DNA from: Pseudomonas helvetica
Lineage (GTDB): Bacteria; Pseudomonadota; Gammaproteobacteria; Pseudomonadales; Pseudomonadaceae
Direction of reading: 5' to 3'
Length of the DNA: 64,000 nucleotides
Assembly: GCF_039908645.1 (NCBI RefSeq)
Contig: NZ_CP150917.1
Location: 5,591,501 to 5,655,500 of the forward strand
Every line of letters starts with the position of its first letter. Within the stretch, counting starts at the first letter, position 1. Both the position numbers and the translations under genes were made by a program. Below are positions 56,029 through 64,000 of this stretch, one piece after another. The notes under the pieces were generated by a model, which was not told the origin of the DNA, ran no database searches, and saw only the letters and a list, made by a program, of their open reading frames with translations.

Positions 56029-56041
56029 TCCACCGCAATCC

Positions 56042-56132
56042 CGTAGGAGCAAGGCTTGCCCGCGATGAACGATAACGCGGTTTTAAAGGTAGACCGCCGC
56101 GTACTCATCGCGGGCGAGCCTTGCTCCTACAG
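56042..56132. repeat. REP doublet (type B) inside the putative zinc operon
   Basis: CGTAGGAGCAAGGCTTGCCC and inverted CGGGCGAGCCTTGCTCCTAC, 91 bp, between the zinc protein gene and the ABC ATPase gene. Such doublets can stabilise or attenuate the upstream message, giving unequal expression of the two halves. Confidence 0.88.
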
Positions 56133-56159
56133 GACCTCAATCCCCATGAAATCGGCGCT

Positions 56160-56870
56160 ATGACCCAAGCACTCATCGAACTGTCAGACCTGGGCTTCAG
56201 CTGGCCCGGTCATCCGCCTTTACTGGATATCCCGGCGTTTCGCCTGGAGCCCGGCGAAACGCTGTTTCTCAAAGGTCCCAGCGGCAGTGGCAAGACCACC
56301 CTGCTCGGCCTGCTCGGTGGCGTGCAGAAACCCAATCGCGGGAGCATTCGCCTGCTCGGCCAGGAGCTGACCGAACTGTCGGCCGGCGCCCGCGATCACT
56401 TTCGGGTCGACCACACGGGCTACATCTTCCAGCAGTTCAACCTGCTGCCGTTTCTCTCGGTGCGCGAGAACGTCGAGCTGCCGTGCCACTTCTCCAAACT
56501 ACGCGCCAGCCGTGCGATTCAGCGCCACGGCAGCATCGATCAGGCGGCAGCGACCTTACTCGCACACCTGGGGCTCAAGGATGAAAACATGCTCGGCCGC
56601 CGTGCCGATTCACTGTCCATCGGCCAACAGCAGCGGGTCGCCGCTGCCCGCGCGCTGATCGGCCAGCCGGAACTGGTGATCGCCGACGAACCGACCTCGG
56701 CGCTGGATTACGACGCCCGCGAGGCATTTATCCGTTTGCTGTTCGCCGAGTGCCGCGAAGCCGGTTCCAGCCTGCTGTTCGTCAGTCACGACCAGAGCCT
56801 GGCGCCGCTGTTCGATCGTCACCTGTCGCTGGCCGAACTCAATCGCGCCGCCACGCCGCTCGAGGTCTGA
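56160..56870 (+). CDS. ABC transporter ATP-binding protein (LolD/MacB type)
   Basis: A 236-residue ATPase. Walker A LKGPSGSGKTTLLGLL, signature SLSIGQQQRVAAARALI (a variant of LSGGQ, here LSIGQQ), Walker B ELVIADEPTSALDYDAREAF and the switch His LLFVSHDQS. It is the type that drives FtsX/MacB-fold permeases, one of which follows with 1 nt spacing. ATG at 56160 (MTQALIELSDLGFSWPGHPPLL); the upstream in-frame 13 codons read from a REP element. Together the two genes and the DUF3299 gene resemble PA4064-PA4066; an envelope or zinc role is inferred. Confidence 0.93.
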   Translation: MTQALIELSDLGFSWPGHPPLLDIPAFRLEPGETLFLKGPSGSGKTTLLGLLGGVQKPNRGSIRLLGQELTELSAGARDHFRVDHTGYIFQQFNLLPFLSVRENVELPCHFSKLRASRAIQRHGSIDQAAATLLAHLGLKDENMLGRRADSLSIGQQQRVAAARALIGQPELVIADEPTSALDYDAREAFIRLLFAECREAGSSLLFVSHDQSLAPLFDRHLSLAELNRAATPLEV

Positions 56871-56871
56871 A

Positions 56872-58137
56872 ATGTATTTGTTTCGTCTAGCCATGGCCAG
56901 CCTGGCTAACCGCCGCTTCACCGCGATCCTCACCGCGTTCGCCATCGCCCTGTCGGTCTGCCTGCTGTTGGCGGTGGAACGGGTGCGCACCGAAGCCAAG
57001 GCCAGCTTTGCCAGCACCATCAGCGGCACCGACCTGATTGTCGGCGCGCGCTCAGGCTCGGTGAACCTGTTGCTGTACTCGGTGTTTCGCATTGGCAACG
57101 CCACCAACAATATCCGTTGGGACAGCTTCGAGCACTTTGCCAACAACCCGAAAGTGAAATGGGCAATCCCGATTTCCCTCGGTGACTCGCATCGCGGTTA
57201 TCGAGTGATGGGTACTACCGACGCCTACTTCCAGCATTACCAGTACGGCCGTCAGCAAAACCTGCAACTGGCCAGCGGTCGGGCGTTTGCCACGGATCCG
57301 TTCGAAGTGGTGCTGGGTGCCGAAGTGGCCGATGCGCTGCATTACAAACTCGGCGACAAACTGGTGCTGGCTCACGGCGTGGCAGTGATCAGCCTGGTCA
57401 AGCACGATGACAAACCGTTCACCGTGGTCGGCATCCTGAAACGCACCGGCACCCCGGTCGACCGCACGTTGCACATCAGCCTCGGCGGTATGGAGGCGAT
57501 TCACATCGATTGGCACAACGGAGTGCCGGCTCAGGGCAACGGTCGTATCAGCGCCGATCAGGCGCGCAACATGGACCTCACGCCGCAAGCCATCACCGCG
57601 TTCATGCTCGGCCTCAACAACAAGATTTCGACCTTCGCCGTGCAACGCGAGATCAATGAATTTCGTGGCGAGCCGATGCTGGCGATCTTGCCGGGCGTCG
57701 CCTTGCAGGAGCTCTGGAGCCTGATGGGCACCGCCGAAAAAGCGCTGTTCGTGGTGTCGCTGTTCGTAGTGCTGACTGGGTTGATCGGCATGCTCACAGC
57801 GATTCTCACCAGCCTCAACGAACGTCGCCGCGAGATGGCAATCCTGCGTTCGGTCGGCGCCCGGCCATGGCACATTGCAACGCTGCTGGTGCTGGAAGCC
57901 TTTGCATTGGCGCTGTCCGGGGTGGTTGCGGGCCTGGCGCTGCTGTATGTATGCATCGCCGCCGCCCAAGGCTACGTGCAATCGACCTACGGCTTGTACC
58001 TGCCGCTGGCCTGGCCAAGCGAGTATGAATGGACGCTGCTCGGTGGCATCCTGATCGCCGCGCTGCTGATGGGCAGCGTGCCGGCCTGGCGCGCCTATCG
58101 CCAATCGTTGGCCGATGGTCTGTCGATCCGTTTATGA
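56872..58137 (+). CDS. FtsX/MacB-family ABC permease
   Basis: A 421-residue permease with one N-terminal membrane helix (FTAILTAFAIALSVCLLLAVE), a large periplasmic domain (about 40-290), and three C-terminal helices (LFVVSLFVVLTGLIGMLTAIL, LLVLEAFALALSGVVAGLAL, LLGGILIAALLMGSVPAW). The ERRREMAILRSVGARPWHIATLLVLE coupling helix is the FtsX signature. Such mechanotransmission transporters work on substrates in the periplasm rather than pump across the membrane. It shares the operon with the ATPase (1 nt gap) and DUF3299 protein (ATGA overlap). Confidence 0.93.
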   Translation: MYLFRLAMASLANRRFTAILTAFAIALSVCLLLAVERVRTEAKASFASTISGTDLIVGARSGSVNLLLYSVFRIGNATNNIRWDSFEHFANNPKVKWAIPISLGDSHRGYRVMGTTDAYFQHYQYGRQQNLQLASGRAFATDPFEVVLGAEVADALHYKLGDKLVLAHGVAVISLVKHDDKPFTVVGILKRTGTPVDRTLHISLGGMEAIHIDWHNGVPAQGNGRISADQARNMDLTPQAITAFMLGLNNKISTFAVQREINEFRGEPMLAILPGVALQELWSLMGTAEKALFVVSLFVVLTGLIGMLTAILTSLNERRREMAILRSVGARPWHIATLLVLEAFALALSGVVAGLALLYVCIAAAQGYVQSTYGLYLPLAWPSEYEWTLLGGILIAALLMGSVPAWRAYRQSLADGLSIRL

Positions 58138-58667
58138 GGACATTGAAGATGCTCCGCGCTCTGCCTGCGCTGTTGATGCTGGTCGCCCTGCCCCTGTGGG
58201 CGGCTGCACCGAAAGACCTGACCTGGGCGGAAATGATCCCGCCGGACGCGCCGGCAGAAGTGCCGAACATGAAACCGCTGCACGACCTGTCGCAGATGAG
58301 CAGCGCGTTGTCCGCCGAGTCCGCGCCAGCGGCCAAGCAAGACATGCCCAATGCGCCGGTGGTGAAGAGCCTCGACGGCAAGAATATTCGCCTGCCGGGT
58401 TACATCGTGCCGCTGGAAGTCAGCGAGGAAGGTCGCACCACCGATTTTCTGCTGGTGCCGTATTTCGGCGCGTGCATCCACGTACCGCCTCCGCCGTCGA
58501 ACCAGATCGTCCATGTCAAAAGCGCGGTTGGAGTGAAGCTCGACGAGCTGTATCAGCCGTACTGGATTGAAGGGGCAATGCAGGTCAAAGCGTCGACCAG
58601 CGAATTGGCGGATGCCGGGTATCAGATGGATGCGGACAAGATCTACGTGTACGAATTGCCGGAGTGA
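58134..58667 (+). CDS. Exported DUF3299 protein
   Basis: A 177-residue exported protein with signal peptide MRTLKMLRALPALLMLVALPLWA. The DUF3299 core GKNIRLPGYIVPLEVSEEGRTTDFLLVPYFGACIHVPPPPSNQIVHV is intact; the YFGACIHVPPPP stretch has a conserved Cys and His. The function is unknown, though the family regularly ends zinc-linked operons of this form. ATG at 58134 overlaps the permease stop; a second Met at 58149 is possible. Followed by a REP doublet. Confidence 0.88.
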   Translation: MRTLKMLRALPALLMLVALPLWAAAPKDLTWAEMIPPDAPAEVPNMKPLHDLSQMSSALSAESAPAAKQDMPNAPVVKSLDGKNIRLPGYIVPLEVSEEGRTTDFLLVPYFGACIHVPPPPSNQIVHVKSAVGVKLDELYQPYWIEGAMQVKASTSELADAGYQMDADKIYVYELPE

Positions 58668-58698
58668 ATCCGGCAGTCATTCGTTGCCCGTGATGACG

Positions 58699-58780
58699 CC
58701 ATCGCGGGCAAGCCTTGCTCCTACGGATAGCGGAAACCTGTAGGAGCAAGGCTTGCCCGCGATCGACCGCGAAGCGGTCG
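58699..58780. repeat. REP doublet (type B) with extra hairpin
   Basis: CATCGCGGGCAAGCCTTGCT and inverted AGGAGCAAGGCTTGCCCGCG (58699-58764), followed at once by the palindrome CGACCGCGAAGCGGTCG (58764-58780). Confidence 0.87.
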
Positions 58781-58818
58781 CAGAAGGCTCCCCCGATTCA
58801 AACCCCATCACTGTTTCA

Positions 58819-58832
58819 TTGAGCTGAGTCAA
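58819..58832 (+). promoter_or_regulatory. ANR/FNR-like box upstream of oprG
   Basis: TTGAG-CTGA-GTCAA matches the FNR-family consensus TTGAT-N4-ATCAA at 8 of 10 positions. A TACCAT hexamer at 58855-58860 would place the box near -41.5 of a predicted start site, the class II activating position. OmpW homologues are oxygen-controlled in E. coli (FNR) and P. aeruginosa (ANR for OprG), which supports it. Confidence 0.6.
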
Positions 58833-58897
58833 AAGCGCCGTTCCTGACGCTTCGTACCATTGGAGATACAGAATTTGAATCTTCCTTTGGAGCCCCC

Positions 58898-59596
58898 ATG
58901 CACAAGTCATTGCTCAGCGCGTCCCTCATTGCATTCGCGCTTGCAACCCCCTTCGCCCAGGCCCATGAAGCCGGTGACATCATTGTTCGGGCCGGTGCAA
59001 TCACCGTAAACCCGACAGCCGGCAGTTCCAGCGTCAAGGTTGATCGCGGTCCATTGGCGGGTGCCGATCTGGGTGGCAAGGCGACCATGGACAGCAGCAC
59101 GCAGCTGGGCCTGAACTTCGCGTACATGCTCACCCCCGATATCGGCATCGAGCTGCTCGCCGCCTCGCCGTTCCAGCATGACGTAAACCTCAAAGGCACC
59201 TCCCTGGGCGCGGCCAACGGTAAGCTCGGCACCCTCAAACACCTGCCGCCAACCCTGAGCGTGGTTTACTACCCGCTCAACAACAAGTCTGCATTCCAGC
59301 CGTATGTGGGCGCCGGTATCAACTACACCTGGATCTACGACGAAAAGCTCAGTAACGAAGCGCAAGCCAACGGCTTCAGCAACTTCAAGACGAAAAACTC
59401 CTGGGGCCTCGCATGGCAGGTCGGTGCCGATTACATGCTGACCGACCACATCATGCTCAACGGCCAGGTGCGCTACATCGACATCGACACCACCGGCTAC
59501 GTGGACAACAACGCAGTCGCCCCCGGCACCCGCGCCAAGGTCAACATCGACGTGGACCCGTGGATCTACATGGTGGGTCTGGGTTACAAGTTCTAA
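58898..59596 (+). CDS. oprG: OmpW-family outer-membrane protein OprG
   Basis: A 232-residue eight-stranded beta-barrel of the OmpW family. The signal peptide is MHKSLLSASLIAFALATPFAQA. HEAGDIIVRAGAITVNP is the standard opening; LGLNFAYMLTPDIGIELLAASPF and YPLNNKSAFQPYVGAGINYTWIYDEKL follow, and the chain ends in an aromatic residue (DPWIYMVGLGYKF). OprG takes up small amino acids or other hydrophobic solutes through the barrel wall. It is a monocistronic gene with an ANR-like box upstream and a strong terminator downstream. Confidence 0.94.
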   Translation: MHKSLLSASLIAFALATPFAQAHEAGDIIVRAGAITVNPTAGSSSVKVDRGPLAGADLGGKATMDSSTQLGLNFAYMLTPDIGIELLAASPFQHDVNLKGTSLGAANGKLGTLKHLPPTLSVVYYPLNNKSAFQPYVGAGINYTWIYDEKLSNEAQANGFSNFKTKNSWGLAWQVGADYMLTDHIMLNGQVRYIDIDTTGYVDNNAVAPGTRAKVNIDVDPWIYMVGLGYKF

Positions 59597-59604
59597 ACCC
59601 GCCG

Positions 59605-59640
59605 CATGAAAAAGGCGCCTCGAAAGGCGCCTTTTTCATG
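59605..59640. terminator. Bidirectional terminator between oprG and the epimerase gene
   Basis: A perfect 16-bp inverted repeat (CATGAAAAAGGCGCCT / AGGCGCCTTTTTCATG) with a CGAA loop. It has a T-run on both strands, so it serves oprG (rightward) and the convergent epimerase operon (leftward). Confidence 0.93.
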
Positions 59641-59652
59641 ACTGCGAAAAAC

Positions 59653-60582
59653 TCAGCGCCCCAACAACCGCGCCAGCCCGACGCTCATTGGCGTCTGCTC
59701 GGGAAAGGTGAAGCGCTGCAACAGACGCTGGTTGTTCGCCCGCGAATGGCGGATGTCGCCGGAGCGTGCCGGGCCGTAGGCAATCGGTGGCAACTGCCCC
59801 ACCACTTCCTCCAACGCCTGGAGCATTTGCTTGAGGGTCGTCGCCTGGTTCCAGCCGACATTCACCGCGCCCACTTCAAGCGTCGGCATTTCAATCGCCT
59901 GCACCAGCAGGTCGACCAGGTCTTCGACATAGACAAAATCGCGGGTCTGTTCGCCGTCACCGAACACGGTGATCGGCAGGCCTTTCTGCGCCCGCTCGCT
60001 GAAAATGCTGATCACCCCGGAGTACGGCGATGACGGATCCTGCCGCGGACCGAAGATGTTGAAGAAACGGAAAATCGCCGGTTCCAGACCGTGCTGCCGA
60101 CGGTAGAAGTCGAGGTAGTACTCGCCCGCCAGCTTGTCTGCGGCGTACGGTGTGAGCGGTGCCTTGGCGGTCTCTTCGTCGATCGACTCGCCTTCACCGT
60201 TATTGCCGTAGACCGCTGCGCTTGAAGCGAACAGCACGCGCTTGACGCCGGCCTGACGCATCGCTTCGCAGACGTTCAAGGTGCCGATGAAATTGCTCTG
60301 GTGAGTGCGCACCGGATCATCCACCGACGCCTGGACCGACGCCACGGCGGCCAAATGCGCCACCGCGCTGCAACCGACCATCACCTTTGCCACCAGCGCA
60401 GCATCGGCAACGTCACCTTCGATCAGTTCGACCCGTGGATTGTCCAGTGGCAGGTTGCTGCGTTTACCGGTGGACAGGTCGTCGAGGATGCGCACCGAAT
60501 GCCCCTTGGCGAGCAAGGCGTCAGCAAGGTGCGAACCAATGAAACCGGCACCGCCGGTGATCAAAACAGGGCCATCAGCCAT
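59653..60582 (-). CDS. NAD-dependent sugar-nucleotide epimerase/dehydratase
   Basis: A 309-residue extended SDR. It has the NAD loop LITGGAGFIGSHLADALL, the catalytic SSAAVYGNN...YAADKLAGEYY (Tyr-x3-Lys) and FNIFGPRQDPSSPYSGVISIF plus DGEQTRDFVYVEDLVD, as in UDP-glucose 4-epimerase-like enzymes. The exact sugar is not shown. ATG at 60582; the 77 residues upstream in the frame are not family-like. It overlaps the upstream reductase-like gene by 8 nt, and the two are likely one operon. Confidence 0.92.
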   Translation of the reverse strand: MADGPVLITGGAGFIGSHLADALLAKGHSVRILDDLSTGKRSNLPLDNPRVELIEGDVADAALVAKVMVGCSAVAHLAAVASVQASVDDPVRTHQSNFIGTLNVCEAMRQAGVKRVLFASSAAVYGNNGEGESIDEETAKAPLTPYAADKLAGEYYLDFYRRQHGLEPAIFRFFNIFGPRQDPSSPYSGVISIFSERAQKGLPITVFGDGEQTRDFVYVEDLVDLLVQAIEMPTLEVGAVNVGWNQATTLKQMLQALEEVVGQLPPIAYGPARSGDIRHSRANNQRLLQRFTFPEQTPMSVGLARLLGR

Positions 60583-61459
60583 GACGATAAAACCTATCCA
60601 GTAAGCTCGGGAGCGCTGCGCGCCAGGCGCGTGGCTTGATCCCGAAGGTGTGCAGAATTTTCTTGCAGGCGAGTACCGCATGCTGTGGTTCTTCGGCGGC
60701 ATCCGGCCGTGCGGCGTGAGCCTGCGCGGTCGGTGCTTCAATCGCCAGCGGGTGCAGATTGCGCGCTTCGGCGAGGATCGCCTGCCCCAGCGCCAGCGGC
60801 GTGGTCGCCTCATGCCCGGCGTAATGGTAAGTGCCCCACAGTGGCGCTGCGCAATCGAGTTGCTTGAGCACCGAAATGATCACCCGCGCAGCATCGTCCA
60901 CCGGTGTCGGGTTGCCACGCCGGTCATCGGCCATCAGCAGCTCTTCAGGCAGTTCGGCACGCGCGAGGAAACGCCCAAGGGTGCCGTCGACACTATCATC
61001 GAGCAGCCAGCCAAACCGCAGCATCACATGTTGCGGGCAGGTCGCGCGCACGCTTTGCTCGATACGCCACAAGGCCTGGCCACGCAGCCCCAGCGGCACC
61101 GGTTCGTCTTTTTCGCTGTAGGCCGTCGCCCGCGAGCCATCGAATACCCGATAGCTGGAAGGCTGCACCAGGACAATATTGTGATGCTGGCACAGTTCGG
61201 CCAGCCGCTCGACCGCCCGCTCCTGGGCAGCCAAGCGCGCCTCGGCCACGCTCTCCGCCTGAAACCAGTCGAAGTAGTAGGCGAGATTGATCAGCGCGTC
61301 GGGACGAGTGTCGTCGAGCAGCTGCGTCAGGCTTGCGGCGTCCCAGCCGTCTTGCGGTGGACGGGGGGCGAGGAAACCGATGTCTTCCTCTGCACCGAGG
61401 CGAATCAGCGCCTGCCCAAGGGCATTTCCGCCACCCAGTAACATAAGGCGCATTCGCAT
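60575..61459 (-). CDS. RmlD-like NAD(P)-dependent SDR (dTDP-4-dehydrorhamnose reductase type)
   Basis: A 294-residue extended SDR. MRLMLLGGGNALGQALIRLGAEE is the nucleotide loop; PDALINLAYYFDWFQAESVAEARLAAQERAVE and VQPSSYRVFDGSRATAYSEKDEP match the RmlD region, with the family reductase-type substrate loop in the C-terminal half. The Tyr-x3-Lys signature is weak (VFDGSRATAYSE). Partner gene is the epimerase 8 nt into its 3' end. No rmlABC or glycosyltransferase genes are adjacent, so the final sugar is unknown. Start at 61459; MRLM two codons later is equally possible. Confidence 0.85.
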   Translation of the reverse strand: MRMRLMLLGGGNALGQALIRLGAEEDIGFLAPRPPQDGWDAASLTQLLDDTRPDALINLAYYFDWFQAESVAEARLAAQERAVERLAELCQHHNIVLVQPSSYRVFDGSRATAYSEKDEPVPLGLRGQALWRIEQSVRATCPQHVMLRFGWLLDDSVDGTLGRFLARAELPEELLMADDRRGNPTPVDDAARVIISVLKQLDCAAPLWGTYHYAGHEATTPLALGQAILAEARNLHPLAIEAPTAQAHAARPDAAEEPQHAVLACKKILHTFGIKPRAWRAALPSLLDRFYRHG

Positions 61460-61630
61460 AGAGTCAGCAGGCCCAGTCTGTTTGGAACGATGATTTTATC
61501 GGCACAGCCCGCAGGCGTTGCCGTTGAGAATTGCCAGAATCGTTGCATTTTGCGGGTTTAAAGCGCAACCGTCACTCGTAAAGTGTAGATCCTCAGGTTT
61601 GACGCCCGCTCATTTGGGTAAACGGGCTTG

Positions 61631-61761
61631 TTGTGGCGAGAGGGCTTGCCCCCGTTCGACTGCGAAGCAGTCGCAATGGGCCGATGCGGTGTGCCTGACA
61701 AATCGCGATTGCAGGTTTTGGGGCCGCTTCGCAGCCCAGCGGGAGCAAGCTCCCTCGCCAC
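61631..61761. repeat. REP doublet (type A)
   Basis: TTGTGGCGAGAGGGCTTGCC and inverted GGGAGCAAGCTCCCTCGCCA, 131 bp, with TGCGAAGCAG in the middle. It lies in the 364-nt divergent region between the RmlD-like gene and the helicase; nothing else is recognisable in 61460-61823. Confidence 0.88.
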
Positions 61762-61823
61762 GGGGGTCACCGATCAGCCACAGAAACTTGCATCTTCAGC
61801 CACCCAGCCGCATAAATTACCCC

Positions 61824-64000
61824 ATGAACCTCCCCGTATCAGCCGAGAGCGCCTTGGCAGGCTTTCACCCTGCCGTCCGCGCCTGGTTCAACAGCACCTT
61901 CCCAGCGGTCACCGCCGCGCAAGCCGGCGCGTGGCCGTTGATCCGCCAGCGCCGTTCGACGCTGGTTGCCGCGCCGACCGGCTCCGGCAAAACCCTTACG
62001 GCGTTTCTTGCGGTCATTGACGATCTGGTCCATCAAGGCCTGGCCCACGGTGGCGAATTACCCGACGAAACCCTGGTGGTTTACGTCTCGCCCCTCAAGG
62101 CGCTGTCCAACGACATTCAGATCAACCTGCAAACCCCGCTGGCCGGTATCACCGAGCAACTGCGACAACTGGGCTTCCCCGAACTACAGATCAACACCGC
62201 CGTGCGCACTGGCGACACTCCGCAAAAGGACCGCTCGGCGATGCGCAAAAGCGCGCCGCACATTCTGGTTACCACTCCGGAGTCGCTGTATGTGCTGCTC
62301 GGCTCCGACTCTGGCCGGCGCATGCTCGCCAGCACCCGCACAGTGATCGTCGACGAAATCCACGCCATCGCCGGCAGCAAGCGCGGCAGCCACCTGGCCC
62401 TGAGCCTGGAGCGTTTACAGGCTTTGTGTCTGGAACCGCTGATGCGCATCGGCCTGTCTGCCACGCAAAAACCCATCGAAGCGGTTTCGCGTTTTCTGGT
62501 GGGCACCGGCCGCCCCTGCGAGATCATCGATATCGGCCACGCCCGCCGGCGGGACCTGGGCATCGAAGTGCCGCCGGTGCCGCTGTCGGCGGTGATGGCC
62601 AACGATGTCTGGGAGCTGGTCTACGACCGTATCGCCACACTGGCACGCGAGCATCGGACCACGCTGATTTTCGTCAACACCCGACGCTTGGCCGAGCGCC
62701 TGAGCCGTCACCTTAGCGAGCGCTTGGGCAAAGACGCCGTCGCCGCCCACCACGGCAGCCTGGCCAAGGAGTTTCGCCTCGATGCCGAACAGCGGCTCAA
62801 GCGTGGCGACCTGCAAGTATTGATCGCCACCGCGTCGCTGGAACTGGGCATCGACATCGGCGACGTCGACCTGGTCTGCCAGATCGCCTCGCCGCGTTCG
62901 ATCGCCGGGTTTCTGCAACGGGTCGGACGCTCCGGGCACCAGGTCGGCGGCACACCCAAGGGCCGCCTGTTCGCCACCACCCGCGACGACCTGATCGAAT
63001 GCGCCGCCCTGCTCGACTGTGTGCGCAGGGGCGAACTCGACACCTTGCTGATCCCCCACGCGCCGCTGGACGTACTGGCGCAGCAGATCGTCGCCGAGGT
63101 CAGTTGCCAGGAATGGCAGGAGCGGGCCCTGCTCGAAATGGTACGCCGCGCATCGCCCTATACCGAACTCGACGAAACGCACTATCAAGCGCTGCTGCAG
63201 ATGCTCGCCGATGGCTATAACGGCCGCCAGGGAATCCGCAGCGCCTACCTGCACCGCGACGCGGTGACTCGCACATTGCGTGGCCGGCGCGGCGCCAAAC
63301 TGACGGCGGTGACCAGTGGCGGGACGATTCCCGACAACGCCGATTACAGCGTGCTGCTGGAGCCACAAGGGCTGAACATCGGCAGCGTCAACGAAGACTT
63401 CGCGGTGGAAAGCATCGCTGGCGACGTCTTTCAGTTGGGCAACACTTCGTACCGGATCTTGCGGGTCGAAACCGGCAAGATCCGCGTCGAGGACGCCCAG
63501 GGCCAGCCGCCGACCATCCCCTTCTGGCTCGGTGAAGCGCCAGGGCGCAGTGCCGAATTGTCGCTCGCCGTGGCGCGCCTGCACGCGCATCTTGATGAGC
63601 TGCTGAGCGCGACGCCCGGCGATGTGCAACCGAGCATCGACTGGCTGACCGAGACCCTCGGCCTGAACCTCGCCAGCGCCGAACAACTGGTGGACTACCT
63701 CGCCCGCGCCCGGCTGACGCTCGGCGCCCTGCCGTCTCAGAACACGCTGCTGATGGAGCGGTTTTTCGACGAGTCCGGCGGTACTCAGTTGATCATTCAC
63801 TCGCTGTTCGGCAGCCGCATCAACCGTGCCTGGGGCCTGGCTTTGCGCAAGCGTTTTTGCCGCACCTTCAACTTCGAATTGCAGGCTGCCGCCAGCGAAG
63901 ACGCCATCGTCTTGTCGCTGTCCACCAGCCACAGCTTCGAGCTGGACGAGGTCTGGCGTTATCTGCACAGCAACACTGCCGAACAGATCCTGATTCAAGC
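61824..64000 (+). CDS. lhr: Lhr-family DEAD/DEAH helicase (5' part; runs off window)
   Basis: An open frame of about 725 codons with no stop before the window ends. Start [23 protein letters not shown]. Motifs are Q-like [10 protein letters not shown], Walker [25 protein letters not shown] (Ia), [10 protein letters not shown] (Ib), the DEIH box [16 protein letters not shown] (LSATQKP), [13 protein letters not shown] (IV), [12 protein letters not shown] (V) and [10 protein letters not shown] (VI). The following winged helix and the beta-rich domain ([22 protein letters not shown]-type [18 protein letters not shown]) are Lhr-core. Full-length Lhr of Proteobacteria has about 1,400 residues, so about half is missing. 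It acts in DNA repair and replication-fork rescue. Confidence 0.94.
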   Translation, partial: MNLPVSAESALAGFHPAVRAWFNSTFPAVTAAQAGAWPLIRQRRSTLVAAPTGSGKTLTAFLAVIDDLVHQGLAHGGELPDETLVVYVSPLKALSNDIQINLQTPLAGITEQLRQLGFPELQINTAVRTGDTPQKDRSAMRKSAPHILVTTPESLYVLLGSDSGRRMLASTRTVIVDEIHAIAGSKRGSHLALSLERLQALCLEPLMRIGLSATQKPIEAVSRFLVGTGRPCEIIDIGHARRRDLGIEVPPVPLSAVMANDVWELVYDRIATLAREHRTTLIFVNTRRLAERLSRHLSERLGKDAVAAHHGSLAKEFRLDAEQRLKRGDLQVLIATASLELGIDIGDVDLVCQIASPRSIAGFLQRVGRSGHQVGGTPKGRLFATTRDDLIECAALLDCVRRGELDTLLIPHAPLDVLAQQIVAEVSCQEWQERALLEMVRRASPYTELDETHYQALLQMLADGYNGRQGIRSAYLHRDAVTRTLRGRRGAKLTAVTSGGTIPDNADYSVLLEPQGLNIGSVNEDFAVESIAGDVFQLGNTSYRILRVETGKIRVEDAQGQPPTIPFWLGEAPGRSAELSLAVARLHAHLDELLSATPGDVQPSIDWLTETLGLNLASAEQLVDYLARARLTLGALPSQNTLLMERFFDESGGTQLIIHSLFGSRINRAWGLALRKRFCRTFNFELQAAASEDAIVLSLSTSHSFELDEVWRYLHSNTAEQILIQ

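Noticed and set aside
62415..63998. Leftward 527-codon frame opposite the helicase
   Set aside because: It is the antisense shadow of the Lhr frame, whose DEAD-box motifs are unmistakable on the + strand.

Overview
The window is chromosomal DNA of a Pseudomonas, most likely of the P. fluorescens group. The evidence is the high GC content, housekeeping genes that recall the PAO1 order from rsfS-nadD-proA through mpl, eutBC, ppa, dxs, ribA and the rib/nusB/thiL block to oprG (synteny from memory), and the dense scatter of Pseudomonas-type REP doublets (TGTGGCGAGGGAGCTTGC and GTAGGAGCAAGGCTTGCC types). There are no rRNA or tRNA genes, no CRISPR array and no intact insertion sequence.

Layout. 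1-2.5 kb: rsfS (cut by the window edge), nadD and proA, leftward. 2.6-4.8 kb: a 3-methyladenine glycosylase and a DedA-PAP2 fusion. 4.9-6.6 kb: a leftward LrgA-LrgB-Lon-N-domain operon. 6.8-9.9 kb: a MaoC hydratase, a MORN-repeat lipoprotein with a C13 (legumain-like) protease domain, and a Rossmann oxidoreductase. 10-12.3 kb: a YceK-type lipoprotein, ubiX and mpl. 12.5-20.4 kb: ethanolamine catabolism, with a sigma-54 activator, aldehyde dehydrogenase, permease and the two B12-dependent ammonia-lyase subunits, and two good sigma-54 promoters. 20.5-23.4 kb: GNAT, DedA, MtfA-like peptidase and ppa.

23.4-38.3 kb looks like an accessory stretch set between the conserved genes ppa and xseB. It holds an S24 (LexA-fold) repressor with AT-rich operator-like palindromes, a DUF1016 PDDEXK protein, a DUF3828 protein, a Fic protein preceded by an array of TGAGCCGA palindromes, and a six-gene leftward operon yfaP2-yfaA-yfaT-yfaS-yfaQ-yfaP1. 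That operon combines a thioester-less alpha-2-macroglobulin with proteins that carry peptidoglycan-enzyme motifs, and is my best candidate for an under-described system.

38.3-45.5 kb: xseB-ispA-dxs (isoprenoid precursors), a BtuB-like TonB receptor, and a convergent ribA-membrane protein-btuF operon. B12 uptake here is the natural supplier of cofactor for EutBC. 45.8-52.6 kb: a periplasmic binding protein, then the leftward nrdR-ribD-ribC-ribB-ribH-nusB-thiL-pgpA block. 52.7-55.3 kb: a YbaY-like lipoprotein, a methyltransferase, a CnoX-like thioredoxin and a small hypothetical gene. 55.4-58.7 kb: a putative Zur-controlled zinc operon. 58.9-64 kb: oprG with an ANR-like box, two sugar-nucleotide-type SDR enzymes, and the 5' half of an Lhr helicase that runs off the right edge.
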